Source: Candidatus Peregrinibacteria bacterium CG10_big_fil_rev_8_21_14_0_10_55_24 (lineage in GTDB: Bacteria; Patescibacteriota; Gracilibacteria; Peribacterales; Peribacteraceae). From it: a DNA stretch of 46,634 nt. A model generated the notes under the pieces. That model saw only the letters and a program-made list of their open reading frames with translations. It had not been told where the DNA came from and did no database searches. The translations under genes were made by a program, and so were the position numbers. This document shows positions 1-9,116 of the stretch, piece after piece. The number at the start of each line of letters is the position of its first letter. Position 1 is the first letter of the stretch. The stretch spans positions 1 through 46,634 of the forward strand of contig PFDV01000007.1 of the NCBI GenBank assembly GCA_002772745.1, in the 5' to 3' direction.

Positions 1-468
<468 letters not shown>

Positions 469-560
469 TATTTGCACTGTTCACATGTCACGTATGGCGA
501 GCAAGACGTGGTCACACGTTGAGGTATCTCAATGCTTTGCGCCACGTTTTGCTCCTTTTC

Positions 561-705
561 AAGACCCTTCAGTCCTGGTGTCTCGAGCGGCGGGGGTACA
601 CCTGTTCCCATCCCGAACACAGCAGTTAAGCCCGCCAGCGCCGATGGTAGTTCCCCTTTGCGGGGTGCGAGAGTAGGTCGACGCCAGGACTGAAGGGTTT
701 TTAAT
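561..705 (+). other. Long stem enclosing 5S rRNA, with T-run (processing stem/terminator)
   Basis: CCCTTCAGTCCTGG (565-578) is perfectly complementary to CCAGGACTGAAGGG (684-697), and A-T/G-U pairs extend the helix outward to about 561/701. The stem continues the 5S terminal helix outside the mature rRNA and runs directly into TTTTT. It probably serves as the RNase processing stem and may help end transcription. The pairing is seen; the role is inferred. Confidence 0.6.
573..690 (+). rRNA. rrf: 5S rRNA
   Basis: The terminal helix TCCTGGTG (573-580) pairs with CGCCAGGA (682-689). Between them are the standard 5S landmarks: CACCTGTTCCCATCCCGAAC in loop B/helix III, the AGTTAAGCCCGC segment, and GATGGTAGT...GCGAGAGTAGG near the 3' end. 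The length of about 118 nt is normal. It lies about 105 bp after the 23S end, as in a standard rRNA operon. Confidence 0.95.
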
Positions 706-711
706 CATGAA

Positions 712-787
712 AGAAAACCTATGGTTTTCTCTCATGGACTCTCTTTCCCTTTAAAAAAGTGTCGCTCCAGCCAGGCAAAGCCTGGCT
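712..787 (+). terminator. Two hairpins after the rRNA operon
   Basis: AGAAAACC-TAT-GGTTTTCT (712-730) is an 8-bp stem with a 3-nt loop. AGCCAGGC-AAA-GCCTGGCT (769-787) is an 8-bp GC-rich stem. Neither is followed at once by a strong T-run; the first is followed by pyrimidine-rich sequence and a TTATTCATTATTTTTTT stretch lies after the second. They probably separate the rRNA operon from the gene that starts at 860. No gene is seen between 690 and 859. Confidence 0.4.
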
Positions 788-859
788 TCGCGATGTTATT
801 CATTATTTTTTTCGGTATGGTGTTTTCCGTTGAGGAGAGCGGTTTCTTGTTAGAAGAGA

Positions 860-2269
860 GTGAAATGTGCGATAGTTGCCGCCAGTATGCCGCATCGAGC
901 GTTCCTTTTTGTTCTCTTTGGCACGTTCCTCTTCGCGTATTCCTACGTGCATCGAGCGGATGGCTGGAATCAGGTCTCTCGATTGGATTTGCTCCACGCC
1001 CTCGTCCAAGAACACACGATACGCATTGATTCCTATCATGAGAATACGCAGGACAAAGCGTTCGTGCGGGGCCACTACTACAGCGAAAAGGCCCCGGGGA
1101 TTGTTGTATTAGCGATTCCAGCCTTTGTTTTCTCTAGCGAGGCACTGAAGGCTGTAGGCATGGATATCGATAGTCCGCGAGGATGGCTCCTCTCATCATG
1201 GATAACCACAGTGGGATCTGTCGGTATTCTTACGGCGCTAGGGGCTGTAGCCCTCTACCTACTCCTCCTACAGTGGGTGGAGGCACGTATCGCTCTCATG
1301 GCGATCTTCGCCCTTTTCTTGGGATCTCTGCCGTTCCCATACGCCACGATGCTCTTCTCGCACGCCGCGGTTGCAGGGCTTCTCGCCATTGCTCTATGGG
1401 CTTTGTTTGCGGATATGATTCGCGGCGTGCTTGCGCGCTGGAATATCGAAATTGCCGGGCTATGCTGCGGCTTTGCCGTTGCGAGCGAGTACCCATTCAT
1501 ACTGATCGTTGGGTGCATTTTTGTGGTGCTTCTTGTGGAACATCGTTGCAGGGCACTGCGCTTTGCGCTCGCTGCATCATTGCCTATGCTCCTTATTCCT
1601 CTCAACAACTTCTTGGTCACGGGTTCTCCATTGCATCTGGGATACGGTCAAGTCGCACTGGATCAACTGGGGCTATTGCACCAGAATGAATTAAGGATTT
1701 TTGGCTTTGGTTTGCCAAAATTCGACGTACTCTTCGCCATGCTCTTCAGTCAGTACAGAGGTTTATTCTTCTGGACGCCATTCCTTGTCCTTACACTTCC
1801 GGGATTCACTCATCTCTACCGGCGGGAAAGAAAATTCTTTTGGTGCAGCATTTCCCCGGTGCTCCTGTATAGCATCGCATTCTCTGCCAATTACTACTGG
1901 TTCGGGGGCGCGGCTCTTGGGATGCGTCATCTCACCCCTCTCATCCCCCTGCTGGCGGTTCCCGCCGCACTGGGAGCGGCGGAATTTCGTCTATTCGCCG
2001 GGTTCATGGCCGCGATTTCTCTCTTCCTCATGGGCACAGCAACATTTCTCAATACCATGCCCCCTTCACTTGCGACGGCTCCGATATGGTCGCACTATGT
2101 TCCGCTCTTCAAGGACGGAACTACCATGATGAAGAACCTGGGTATGGTTGTGGGCATGCAGGGGCTCTGGAGCGCATTGCCACTCCTCATCGTCACTGGC
2201 GTAAGTTTTCACTGGTTGTACCGCAGGAGTGACAGACTGGAGGTTTCTCCATCCTCAAACGCATGCTAA
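860..2269 (+). CDS. Polytopic membrane protein, GT39/ArnT-like glycosyltransferase candidate
   Basis: 469 residues with about ten strongly hydrophobic segments and a short N-terminal segment (FLFVLFGTFLFAYS). After the first membrane span comes an extracytoplasmic loop with charged residues and the pattern DKAFVRGHYYSEKAPG, which is typical of uncharacterised GT39-like (dolichyl-phosphate-mannose mannosyltransferase superfamily) membrane proteins. That suggests transfer of a sugar from a lipid carrier on the outer face of the membrane; the donor and acceptor cannot be read. GTG at 860 follows AGAAGAGA; an ATG at 887 (MPHRAFLF) is an alternative that would start right at the first span. The 3' end overlaps the next gene by 7 bp, so the two are likely cotranscribed. 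Confidence 0.75.
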   Translation: MKCAIVAASMPHRAFLFVLFGTFLFAYSYVHRADGWNQVSRLDLLHALVQEHTIRIDSYHENTQDKAFVRGHYYSEKAPGIVVLAIPAFVFSSEALKAVGMDIDSPRGWLLSSWITTVGSVGILTALGAVALYLLLLQWVEARIALMAIFALFLGSLPFPYATMLFSHAAVAGLLAIALWALFADMIRGVLARWNIEIAGLCCGFAVASEYPFILIVGCIFVVLLVEHRCRALRFALAASLPMLLIPLNNFLVTGSPLHLGYGQVALDQLGLLHQNELRIFGFGLPKFDVLFAMLFSQYRGLFFWTPFLVLTLPGFTHLYRRERKFFWCSISPVLLYSIAFSANYYWFGGAALGMRHLTPLIPLLAVPAALGAAEFRLFAGFMAAISLFLMGTATFLNTMPPSLATAPIWSHYVPLFKDGTTMMKNLGMVVGMQGLWSALPLLIVTGVSFHWLYRRSDRLEVSPSSNAC

Positions 2270-3108
2270 CCATAGCGCATGTCCTCTCGCCCTTTTTGGC
2301 ATCCCCTGGGTCTGAACTCGCTGTTGCACAGCCAGTTGTATTCGAGAGCATGCGTCGTGCCCGTGCGCTTGCAGCAGGTACGGTATCCGTAGAATTTCTC
2401 GCGGTAACATTCCCAGAGGATGCTTCGGCTCTTCCCTCTGATTTCTCGGGAACTTCCCCCCTGGATCGCTCCGTCCTCGACATGGGGATTTTTCGTGAGC
2501 GGCGCAAGCTCCCACTCCTCTGTGACATACTCGAGCGTGCGGCTGCTGCAACAAGCGCTTCCTACCTCATTTATACGAATGTGGATATCTGCTTGATGCC
2601 GCACTTCTACCGCTTTGTTGCAGAGCAGATTGGCCAGGGAATTGATGCATGTACCATCAATCGTCGAACCATACGAAGCCGACAACACAATACCAGCGAA
2701 GGTTTATCGCTGTTGTATGAAGAGGAGGGCAAACCGCATCCCGGGTACGATTGTTTTGTTTTTCGTAGGGAGAAGCTGGATTCGTTTATCCTGGGGCTCA
2801 ATTGTCTCGGAATCGGACACGTAGAATTGCCTCTCCTCTGCAGCATGATTGCTCTGTCAACGGCATACCGTGCGTATCGCCGTGAGCATCTCACCTTCCA
2901 CTTCGGCGATAGTCGCACATGGCGTGCAAGGTCGTTTCGCGACTATCAACGGTTCAATGATCAGCAGTCGGTTGCTTCGCTGCGCGCGCTCCTTGAACGT
3001 ACGGGAAAAGCTCAAGAACTTCCTCTGCAATTACGTTGGATGCTCAGCACAGGCATGCTCGTCAACCGTTTCCTCATTCCCTCATGGAGAGCGCTCTACG
3101 GGCAATAG
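2263..3108 (+). CDS. Uncharacterised GT-A-like family protein (NVDI motif), copy 1
   Basis: 281 residues. It is a clear paralogue of the protein at 22768-23604: both share a start of the form ML-IAH, a KLPL..DIL block, YTN[VA]DI.LMP.FY, INRRT, the block GKPHPGYDCFVF and EHLT-H-G. The YTNVDI segment resembles the DxD-type acidic turn of GT-A glycosyltransferases, and a similar YVNADI occurs in the protein at 14896. No named family can be assigned with certainty, so the glycosyltransferase role rests on this motif and on the locus. The gene overlaps the membrane GT39-like gene, pointing to joint function. No signal peptide or membrane span is seen. Confidence 0.7.
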   Translation: MLTIAHVLSPFLASPGSELAVAQPVVFESMRRARALAAGTVSVEFLAVTFPEDASALPSDFSGTSPLDRSVLDMGIFRERRKLPLLCDILERAAAATSASYLIYTNVDICLMPHFYRFVAEQIGQGIDACTINRRTIRSRQHNTSEGLSLLYEEEGKPHPGYDCFVFRREKLDSFILGLNCLGIGHVELPLLCSMIALSTAYRAYRREHLTFHFGDSRTWRARSFRDYQRFNDQQSVASLRALLERTGKAQELPLQLRWMLSTGMLVNRFLIPSWRALYGQ

Positions 3109-3170
3109 GAAAGGCAGAGCAGCAGCGGGATTTTCCTGTTCCTATCTTTCGTTAGCCTCCTTTGGCCCGC

Positions 3171-3176
3171 TACACT
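3171..3176 (+). promoter_or_regulatory. -10-like TACACT, six bases before the next start codon
   Basis: TACACT is followed by only CGTGCC and then ATG at 3183. If this is a -10 box the transcript would begin at or next to the start codon (leaderless). The -35 position (about 3148, TTCGTT) is weak. The same spacing recurs at 14884, 19423 and 35091. Confidence 0.4.
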
Positions 3177-3182
3177 CGTGCC

Positions 3183-3893
3183 ATGCAGGAGCGCTTGCAG
3201 AAGATTCTCTCAGCTCGCGGCATTTGCTCGCGCCGCAAGGCAGAAGAGTACATCCTTGCCGGCCTCGTTACGGTGAATGGACGCACGGCGAAACTTGGTG
3301 ACAAGGCTGACCCGGAAACAGATACGGTCGCAGTGGACGGATCGGTGATCGAGGCAAGAAAAGAACTCCTCTATTACCTCCTCCATAAACCTGTTGGTAT
3401 TGTGACCACAAATGCATCGCGGCACGGGCAGACGACCGTGCTGGATATTCTTCCAGAGCGCTTGCGGGGGACAGTTTTCCCTGTGGGAAGGCTTGATAAG
3501 GAAACCTCGGGGCTCCTGCTCCTTACGAATGACGGCGTGCTGGCGTATCGTCTTACGCACCCATCCTTCGATCATGAGAAAGAATACGAAGTGACCGTTG
3601 CGCATGCGATCACCGATGGGCAATTGCGGAAGCTCCAGGAGGGGATCACTCTCTCCGGTGTAAAAACCAAACCTGCTCTCGTGCGCAGAATCGAACCTAC
3701 GAAATTCCGTTTAGCCCTTACAGAAGGGAAAAACAGGCAGATTCGTCGCATGTGTCAAAAGGTAGGATGCCCCGTGACGCAGTTGCAGCGCATCCGTATA
3801 ACGACTCTGGAAGACCGTTCGCTCAAACCCGGGCAATTGCGCGTAATTACGCCGCAGGAGAAAGCTGCACTTTTGGCCTCTGTTGGGCTATAA
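3183..3893 (+). CDS. Pseudouridine synthase, RsuA/RluB family
   Basis: 236 residues. It converts uridine to pseudouridine in rRNA. An N-terminal S4 RNA-binding domain (residues 1-48, QERLQKILSARGICSRRKAEEYI) leads into the catalytic domain with GRLDKETSG, where Asp105 is the expected catalytic residue, followed by LLLLTNDG and the C-terminal EGKNRQIRRMC block. All key motifs are intact and the length is normal. ATG 3183 was chosen because MQERLQKIL is the standard family start; an upstream TTG at 3162 is unlikely. RsuA, RluB, RluE and RluF cannot be told apart from sequence alone, so the target base is not assigned. Confidence 0.93.
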   Translation: MQERLQKILSARGICSRRKAEEYILAGLVTVNGRTAKLGDKADPETDTVAVDGSVIEARKELLYYLLHKPVGIVTTNASRHGQTTVLDILPERLRGTVFPVGRLDKETSGLLLLTNDGVLAYRLTHPSFDHEKEYEVTVAHAITDGQLRKLQEGITLSGVKTKPALVRRIEPTKFRLALTEGKNRQIRRMCQKVGCPVTQLQRIRITTLEDRSLKPGQLRVITPQEKAALLASVGL

Positions 3894-3894
3894 T
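3889..3894 (+). promoter_or_regulatory. Consensus -10 box TATAAT upstream of the beta-CASP nuclease gene
   Basis: A perfect TATAAT spans the stop codon of the pseudouridine synthase gene. ATG follows 11 bases later, so the expected transcript has a leader of about 5 nt. No good -35 element is visible at 16-18 bp. Confidence 0.5.
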
Positions 3895-3905
3895 AGAAGT
3901 ACAAC

Positions 3906-5315
3906 ATGAAGATCATTCCCCACGGAGCGGCGCAGGAGGTCACAGGGACCTGCCACGAAATTTGCGTAGAGTCTTCTGCCGGGGCTAAACGGGTTCTCCT
4001 CGATTGCGGGCTCTTCCAGGGCAAGCGCAAAGAGGCAGCCGTGAAGAACGCAACGTTCTCCTTTGATCCATCCTCCGACATTGATGCGGTCATCCTCACC
4101 CATGCCCATATGGATCATGTGGGGAGGATTCCCCTCCTCTACAAAAAGGGATATCAAGGAGCCGTACACTGTACGTATGCGACACGTGATCTCGCAGAGG
4201 TCATGTTGCAGGATAGTGGATACATCCAAGAGAAAGACGAAGAGTATTTTCGTAAACACCTCAAGAAATCCATGATTCCCTACGATGGGCCTCTGTACAC
4301 CCAGCAGGATGCGTTGGACTGCATGAAGCTTTTTCAGGGGAAGAATTACGGGGAATGGTTTCCGGTTTGCGAAGGAGTTCGTGCGCAGTTTCTTGAAGCA
4401 GGTCACATTGTTGGAGCCGCAATGGTGGTACTGGAGATCGTAGAACGAGGAAAGACGCACCGCCTGGGGTTCACCGGTGATTTGGGCAGGAGCACCCTTC
4501 CGATTATCCGCGATCCGCAGCCCATGCCTCCGGTCGAAACGTTGATCTGCGAGAGCACGTACGGAAATCGTCCTCACGAGGACATCTCTTCGGCAAAGCA
4601 GCACCTGCGTGACGCAGTGTGCCAGACGGCAAAACGCGGTGGGAAGGTCCTGATTCCGGCCTTCTCTCTCGAGAGGACACAGGAGATTGTCTACGATCTT
4701 CACCTGCTCTGGGACGCAAAGGAGATTCCGGCGGTGCCAATCTTCATTGATTCTCCGCTTGCATCGCGTGTTACCGAGGTGTTCATGAAGCATCCCGAAT
4801 GCTACGACCAACAGATGTATGAGCAATTTCTTTCGCGTGCCCACAACCCATTCCAGTTCTCACTCGTCAAATTCACTGAGAGCGCAGAGGAAAGCAAGGC
4901 ACTCAATGGAATGCCGGGCCCCATGATCATTATGGCGGGGTCGGGAATGTGCGAGGCAGGGAGGATCCGTCACCACCTGCGCAATGGGATCGAAGATCCC
5001 AAGAACACAGTTCTCGCTGTGGGATACATGGCGGAACAAACCCTCGGGCGCAGGATTGTTGATCCGAATATCACGGAGGTGAAGATCTTCGATCGCATGT
5101 ATGCCAAACGCGCCCAGGTGCGGTACATCAATGCGTACTCCGGTCATGCGGATATGACGGATCTCGACAAGCTTGTCCGTAGCGTTGAGGGGCTAAAAAC
5201 CGTGATATTGGTGCATGGCGAAACAGATGAAATGGGTCCATTTGCAGAGCGCATACGTCATGTCCGTACTGTAGAAGTGATGATGCCGGAGAAAGAAGCA
5301 CTCGTTGAGCTGTGA
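3906..5315 (+). CDS. MBL-fold beta-CASP ribonuclease (CPSF73/Ysh1-like)
   Basis: 469 residues. The metallo-beta-lactamase motif HAHMDH (residues 66-71) sits in LTHAHMDHVGRIPLLY and should bind two zinc ions. Later blocks are GFTGDLG (motif with metal ligand Asp), the beta-CASP segment FIDSPLASRVTEVF, the signature MAGSGMCEAGRIRHHL and the C-terminal YSGHAD...LVHGE. This is the COG1236 type of RNA-processing hydrolase rather than classical RNase J. All ligands seem present, so it should be an active RNase. It is separated from the glycan genes by function and is probably housekeeping. The start is a single good ATG close to a TATAAT. Confidence 0.93.
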   Translation: MKIIPHGAAQEVTGTCHEICVESSAGAKRVLLDCGLFQGKRKEAAVKNATFSFDPSSDIDAVILTHAHMDHVGRIPLLYKKGYQGAVHCTYATRDLAEVMLQDSGYIQEKDEEYFRKHLKKSMIPYDGPLYTQQDALDCMKLFQGKNYGEWFPVCEGVRAQFLEAGHIVGAAMVVLEIVERGKTHRLGFTGDLGRSTLPIIRDPQPMPPVETLICESTYGNRPHEDISSAKQHLRDAVCQTAKRGGKVLIPAFSLERTQEIVYDLHLLWDAKEIPAVPIFIDSPLASRVTEVFMKHPECYDQQMYEQFLSRAHNPFQFSLVKFTESAEESKALNGMPGPMIIMAGSGMCEAGRIRHHLRNGIEDPKNTVLAVGYMAEQTLGRRIVDPNITEVKIFDRMYAKRAQVRYINAYSGHADMTDLDKLVRSVEGLKTVILVHGETDEMGPFAERIRHVRTVEVMMPEKEALVEL

Positions 5316-5380
5316 AGGGGCTCATGACACATTGTCTGTAGCATCCCCCTTCTGTGGCATACTCCTGTAAGATTATCTGG

Positions 5381-6646
5381 ATGGCGATAAGCGTTGTTCA
5401 CATCGTAGAGAATGATTTCAGTGGGGCTGGGAGGGAAGCATGCCGTATTCACAAAAGCCTCATGGCCCTCGGCGTACATTCCTCCGTGCTCGTGCGAAGA
5501 GGGTCTGCTAGCACGAGCGTACACATCCATACACTAAGGAGCACCCGGCGCTATGCGCTGGCACAGGTGTGGAAGAATGTGAAGTTGTCCATGTACAAGT
5601 CGGTGCTACCGGATACCTTCACGTACTTCTCCGACGATCGCATAGGATTCGACATTAGTGACCATCCACTCGTGCGTGAAGCTGACATCATACACCTGCA
5701 CTGGATTACGGATTTTGTGGATTACACTTCATTCTTCAGAGCAATCAGGGGGAAGCGGATTATCTGGACACTGCATGACTGCAACGCATTCCTCGGCGGA
5801 TGGCATCTTCTCACTGATCAGCAAGGTTATGAACAGTGCTTGTGTGAGAGACGATCAAGCCACCTTTTGCGCTCTTTCATGCGTTCCTGGCTGAGGGGAA
5901 TTTCTAGGCGCATGGAACAGGCATTCGCTGGCCAGCGCATGCACATCGTGGCACCGAGCTTATGGATGTTCAAGAACGTGGGATTGGAGCAGTCACTCCT
6001 CAGGAGTTTTCCGAAATGTCACATCCCGCACGGGGTCGATACCACAATCTTCCTGCCACGGCCGAAAGATCTTGCCAGATTGCGATGGAAATTACCGAGC
6101 GATAAGACTCTCCTTTGCTTTGGTTCGGAGTACGATGCGGTGAATAAAGGGGGTAAATGTTTTGAGAAAGCACTTTCCATCCTCTCGCAGGAGCGCACGC
6201 TCATCGATGTTGGTATCATTGTCTTCGGTAGGGCTACGTTCAATCTCTCTGGGATATCCCTCCCCCTGTACAAACTGGGGATGATCTACAATGAAGAGGA
6301 GATGTCCCACTGCATGAGTGCAGCTGATGTCACCGTTGTCCCCTCGTTTGAGGAAAATTGTAGTTTGACGGTCATGGAATCCCTCGCATGTGGGACGCCT
6401 GTCATCGCCTCTGCGGTGGGAGGTCTTCCTGAACAGGTGCAAAACGGGGAGAACGGTTTTCTCTTTCCAGTGTGCAATGCCCAGGAACTGGCTGCCAGGG
6501 TGGGTGCTTTTCTTGATCTCAGTGCGCATCAGAGGGAGGCGATGCGCGCGAGAGCTCGTGAGAGCATACTCCAACGTTTTACAGCGGAGAAAACAGGCAA
6601 GGAGTACTTGCGGCTCTACGAGGAGGTGATGAGTGAGGAGTCGTAG
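5381..6646 (+). CDS. Glycosyltransferase family 4, copy 1 (Cys cluster degraded)
   Basis: 421 residues, GT-B fold. The N-terminal VHIVENDFSGAGREA is the glycine-rich acceptor loop; IHLHWI and WTLHD follow; the C-terminal half has the nucleotide-sugar block FEENCSLTVMESLACGTPVIAS with the E-x7-E retaining GT4 pattern and ENGFLF. It is a paralogue of the protein at 18127. In that copy the WTLHD motif is followed by a Cys cluster (C-C-CC-C); here several of those Cys are replaced. ATG 5381 is preferred to an upstream GTG (5354) because it places the VHIVEN strand at the usual distance. It converges on the next gene with only 12 bp between. Confidence 0.88.
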   Translation: MAISVVHIVENDFSGAGREACRIHKSLMALGVHSSVLVRRGSASTSVHIHTLRSTRRYALAQVWKNVKLSMYKSVLPDTFTYFSDDRIGFDISDHPLVREADIIHLHWITDFVDYTSFFRAIRGKRIIWTLHDCNAFLGGWHLLTDQQGYEQCLCERRSSHLLRSFMRSWLRGISRRMEQAFAGQRMHIVAPSLWMFKNVGLEQSLLRSFPKCHIPHGVDTTIFLPRPKDLARLRWKLPSDKTLLCFGSEYDAVNKGGKCFEKALSILSQERTLIDVGIIVFGRATFNLSGISLPLYKLGMIYNEEEMSHCMSAADVTVVPSFEENCSLTVMESLACGTPVIASAVGGLPEQVQNGENGFLFPVCNAQELAARVGAFLDLSAHQREAMRARARESILQRFTAEKTGKEYLRLYEEVMSEES

Positions 6647-6658
6647 GGTGGAAATGAT

Positions 6659-8002
6659 TCACAAAACTCTTTCAAAAATATGCCACAGCCGAGCGATAAG
6701 CGCTTCCATGGAGAATATTTTCTGCGCTCTTTCTCGGGCAGCTTGCCCCATCTTTCCTGCCAGTGCCGGATCACGCGCAAGTTGGAGCATGTACTCCGTC
6801 ATGCCATTGATATCCCTTTCTTCAACGAGGAATCCTGTTTCTCCCTCGGTGACTATTTCGGGGATGCCTGAATGACGAGTCGAGACCACTGGAAGCCCAG
6901 ATGCTGCCGCTTCCACTATGGCGATGGGGATACCTTCGGAATCGCCTCTATTTCCAGGAGTCTGTGCAGTGACCGAGTGCTGCACGAAAGCTCGTGCAGA
7001 ACGCATGAGACGTGCCACTTCTTCATGGGGAAGTGGTGGGAGGAAAGTGATGGCCTTTTCAAGATGCAACGTTTTCACCAATTCTTTGCACTGTTCAAGG
7101 AGTGGACCGTTTCCTACCATGGTCATGTGAGCATCTGCACTCTGCCGTTTCACGGCGGAGAATGCCTGAATGGTGAGGTGAGGAGCTTTTTTTTCTACAA
7201 ATCTCCCCACGGCGCAGAAGTGTGGTGGAGCAGAGGAAGGATCAGCGCCGTAGAAGAGTGAGAGATCGACGCCGGAAGCTGGCATGCAGTGGATTTTTTC
7301 TCGTGGAGCACCTAAACGGACGAGTTGCTCACCGAGGGCATGTCCTGCAGCAATGATCGCCGCAGCATCGGTGAAAACTCTTTGATAGGATTTTCCGAAT
7401 ATTCGCAATGTATTCTCGTGGAAGGCATCGAAGCCATGGAAGAATACGATGTATGGAACATGTGCATGTGTACACGCGCGCGATACCTTGGTTGCTGTGG
7501 GTCCGTACTCTGCCAGGACGACATCAATACAATTTTCCCGGAGGAATGTACGAAGAGCATGTTCCTTGAAGAGTGTAGCTGTAAATTTCGCTGTCCTGCC
7601 TACATGTCGATGGATAGTTTTCAGGAGCGGAGACAGATAGTCTAGGAGCAGCTCTCCGGTGTCTATGACGAGCGGGAACCAGCCGCCGTAGATGACGCGG
7701 ACATGTGCTGGGAGATAACGGATATGCGCGCGTATGAATGTCTCTGAGTAGGCATTCTGATTGGGGCACAGTACGCACACGCGTCTCTCCCCCTCATCCG
7801 CACACACAAAACCACTCACTGTTGTTCGAGTCTGATGTGGTAAGGGAAGATAACAACAGGTAGGTAGGTTCACTTGTACGGGTGCGCTTGGAAGTAATTC
7901 TTGAAATGTGTTGGTGGAAGCCATTTTATAGACGGTGACAAATTGTAATATGATGAGTTTATCAGGAGAGAACCTCTCTTCACAGGGGTCCGGTTTCCTC
8001 AT
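6659..8002 (-). CDS. Glycosyltransferase family 4 (WcaL/colanic-type)
   Basis: 447 residues, GT-B fold. The recognisable GT starts near residue 72 (VCVLCPNQNAYSETFIRAHI), as in colanic-acid-type GT4 enzymes. HGFDA, the GVDLSLF sugar-nucleotide segment, AVGRFVEKKAPHLTIQAF and the C-terminal SEGIPIAIVEAAASGLPVVS, with the E-x7-E pair, are all present. The ATG at 8002 overlaps the stop of the upstream gene as ATGA, which supports translational coupling. It gives an N-terminal tail of about 70 residues with no clear domain; ATG at 7924 (MASTNTF) is the alternative. Likely a retaining hexosyltransferase of the island; sugar unknown. Confidence 0.88.
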   Translation of the reverse strand: MRKPDPCEERFSPDKLIILQFVTVYKMASTNTFQELLPSAPVQVNLPTCCYLPLPHQTRTTVSGFVCADEGERRVCVLCPNQNAYSETFIRAHIRYLPAHVRVIYGGWFPLVIDTGELLLDYLSPLLKTIHRHVGRTAKFTATLFKEHALRTFLRENCIDVVLAEYGPTATKVSRACTHAHVPYIVFFHGFDAFHENTLRIFGKSYQRVFTDAAAIIAAGHALGEQLVRLGAPREKIHCMPASGVDLSLFYGADPSSAPPHFCAVGRFVEKKAPHLTIQAFSAVKRQSADAHMTMVGNGPLLEQCKELVKTLHLEKAITFLPPLPHEEVARLMRSARAFVQHSVTAQTPGNRGDSEGIPIAIVEAAASGLPVVSTRHSGIPEIVTEGETGFLVEERDINGMTEYMLQLARDPALAGKMGQAARERAQKIFSMEALIARLWHIFERVL

Positions 8003-9051
8003 TTAAACTGCTGACGCAGCTGCCGGGTGATATCCATTTCCACTTTGTACGTGGCGAGCCACGTAGGATAGAAGCGAAGAAGTATCTTCAACAAAAATAC
8101 CTCTGTGCTATATAGAGGGGAGCGCAAGAGCTGTTCAATATCTTCTGTCTCTCGTTGAGGGGTGTGGACCGTACCGTTCAATATATCTTGTCGTAGGCAT
8201 TGGGCTTGTTCCGGATGTGCCCCTCGAAAACGCTCGAGCCAGCTGAGATAGGTATAGACGTTGTGCACGTGAAGCGGATGCTTCATCTGCAGGAATGTCT
8301 GTTGAGCCCACTGTTCCATCTGCGCACGCACTGTCCACTGTGCAGCATCGTAGTATCGACATTTTTCGAGGACTTGGTGAGGGAAGAGAAGACAATAGTG
8401 GTAACGATAAACACCCATTCGCTTCATATCCCTCGCGTTGAGAGGACGAACCTTTCGTAAGTCTCTAGCCTGTGTATCTGCCACTATTGGTGGTCGATGG
8501 GAACAGTACCTATACCCTGCTCCCCAGCGGAAAATCCTGTGCGACCAATGCTCGACTTCCTTCAGGAAAAAACCATCCGTATAGAAGTCGAATCCCCCCC
8601 AGAAAGAGATTTGGGGGAAAGAGATGGCGGTGATTCTCGGGTCGTCGCGGAGCACGGTGAGAATTTTTTCCATGTCCTCTGCTCTGTAGAACTCATCGAT
8701 GTCGACCTGCCAGATGTACTCACCCTGTGCTTGTCGAGTGTACGCTCTCGACATTTCATCTTTCTCTGTCCAAAATCCTTCTTTGGTGATGATCTGGATT
8801 TTATTCTGAGGATCCTCCTCTGCTTTGAAGCGCCGAAGAACATCGAGTGTCCCATCCCGGGAGTGTCCATTGGGGGTTGCGTTACACGCAGCAGACTTGC
8901 ACGCACCTTCGACGACGATGATTTTGTGCGCGAAAGGATAAAGCGAGCGCAGGCAGTAACGCGTGAATGGTTCGCCGTTGAGGACGATGATCCCAAACGT
9001 GATCTTGGGCCATTTCTTCACAATCCTCCGTTGATCAGGATCTCCATCCAT
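7999..9051 (-). CDS. Glycosyltransferase family 2, inverting
   Basis: 350 residues. The N-terminal GT-A domain has FGIIVLNGEPFTRYCLRSL, a variable loop with NATPNGHSRDGT, and the metal-binding WQVDIDEFY (DxD). The segment ISFWGGFDFYTDGF and the His-rich middle resemble GT2 enzymes of cell-surface glycan loci. The C-terminal 100 residues carry no membrane span. It is first in a two-gene minus-strand operon with the GT4 gene (ATGA overlap) and is divergent from the GT2 gene at 9117. Substrate is not predictable. Confidence 0.85.
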   Translation of the reverse strand: MDGDPDQRRIVKKWPKITFGIIVLNGEPFTRYCLRSLYPFAHKIIVVEGACKSAACNATPNGHSRDGTLDVLRRFKAEEDPQNKIQIITKEGFWTEKDEMSRAYTRQAQGEYIWQVDIDEFYRAEDMEKILTVLRDDPRITAISFPQISFWGGFDFYTDGFFLKEVEHWSHRIFRWGAGYRYCSHRPPIVADTQARDLRKVRPLNARDMKRMGVYRYHYCLLFPHQVLEKCRYYDAAQWTVRAQMEQWAQQTFLQMKHPLHVHNVYTYLSWLERFRGAHPEQAQCLRQDILNGTVHTPQRETEDIEQLLRSPLYSTEVFLLKILLRFYPTWLATYKVEMDITRQLRQQFK

Positions 9052-9116
9052 GGGGACGTAGCATACAGTGTTCTGCTATTTTACGCGGGCAATTATACGA
9101 TACACTATAGCTTCAC
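9052..9116. promoter_or_regulatory. Divergent promoter region between two glycosyltransferase genes
   Basis: Only 65 bp separate the two starts. On the plus strand TACACT (9101-9106) lies 10 bases before ATG 9117. On the minus strand TATGCT lies 8 bases before the ATG at 9051, and a TATAAT also occurs further upstream on that strand. AT content is well above that of the flanking genes. Box assignment is by eye. Confidence 0.45.

Noticed and set aside
803-1075. Minus-strand frame opposite the start of the GT39-like gene
   Set aside because: It is a shadow of the plus-strand membrane protein and has no recognisable features.
3906-4844. Long minus-strand frame (318 codons) opposite the beta-CASP nuclease
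   Set aside because: It is antisense to a gene with all catalytic motifs intact; the frame is open through codon bias only.
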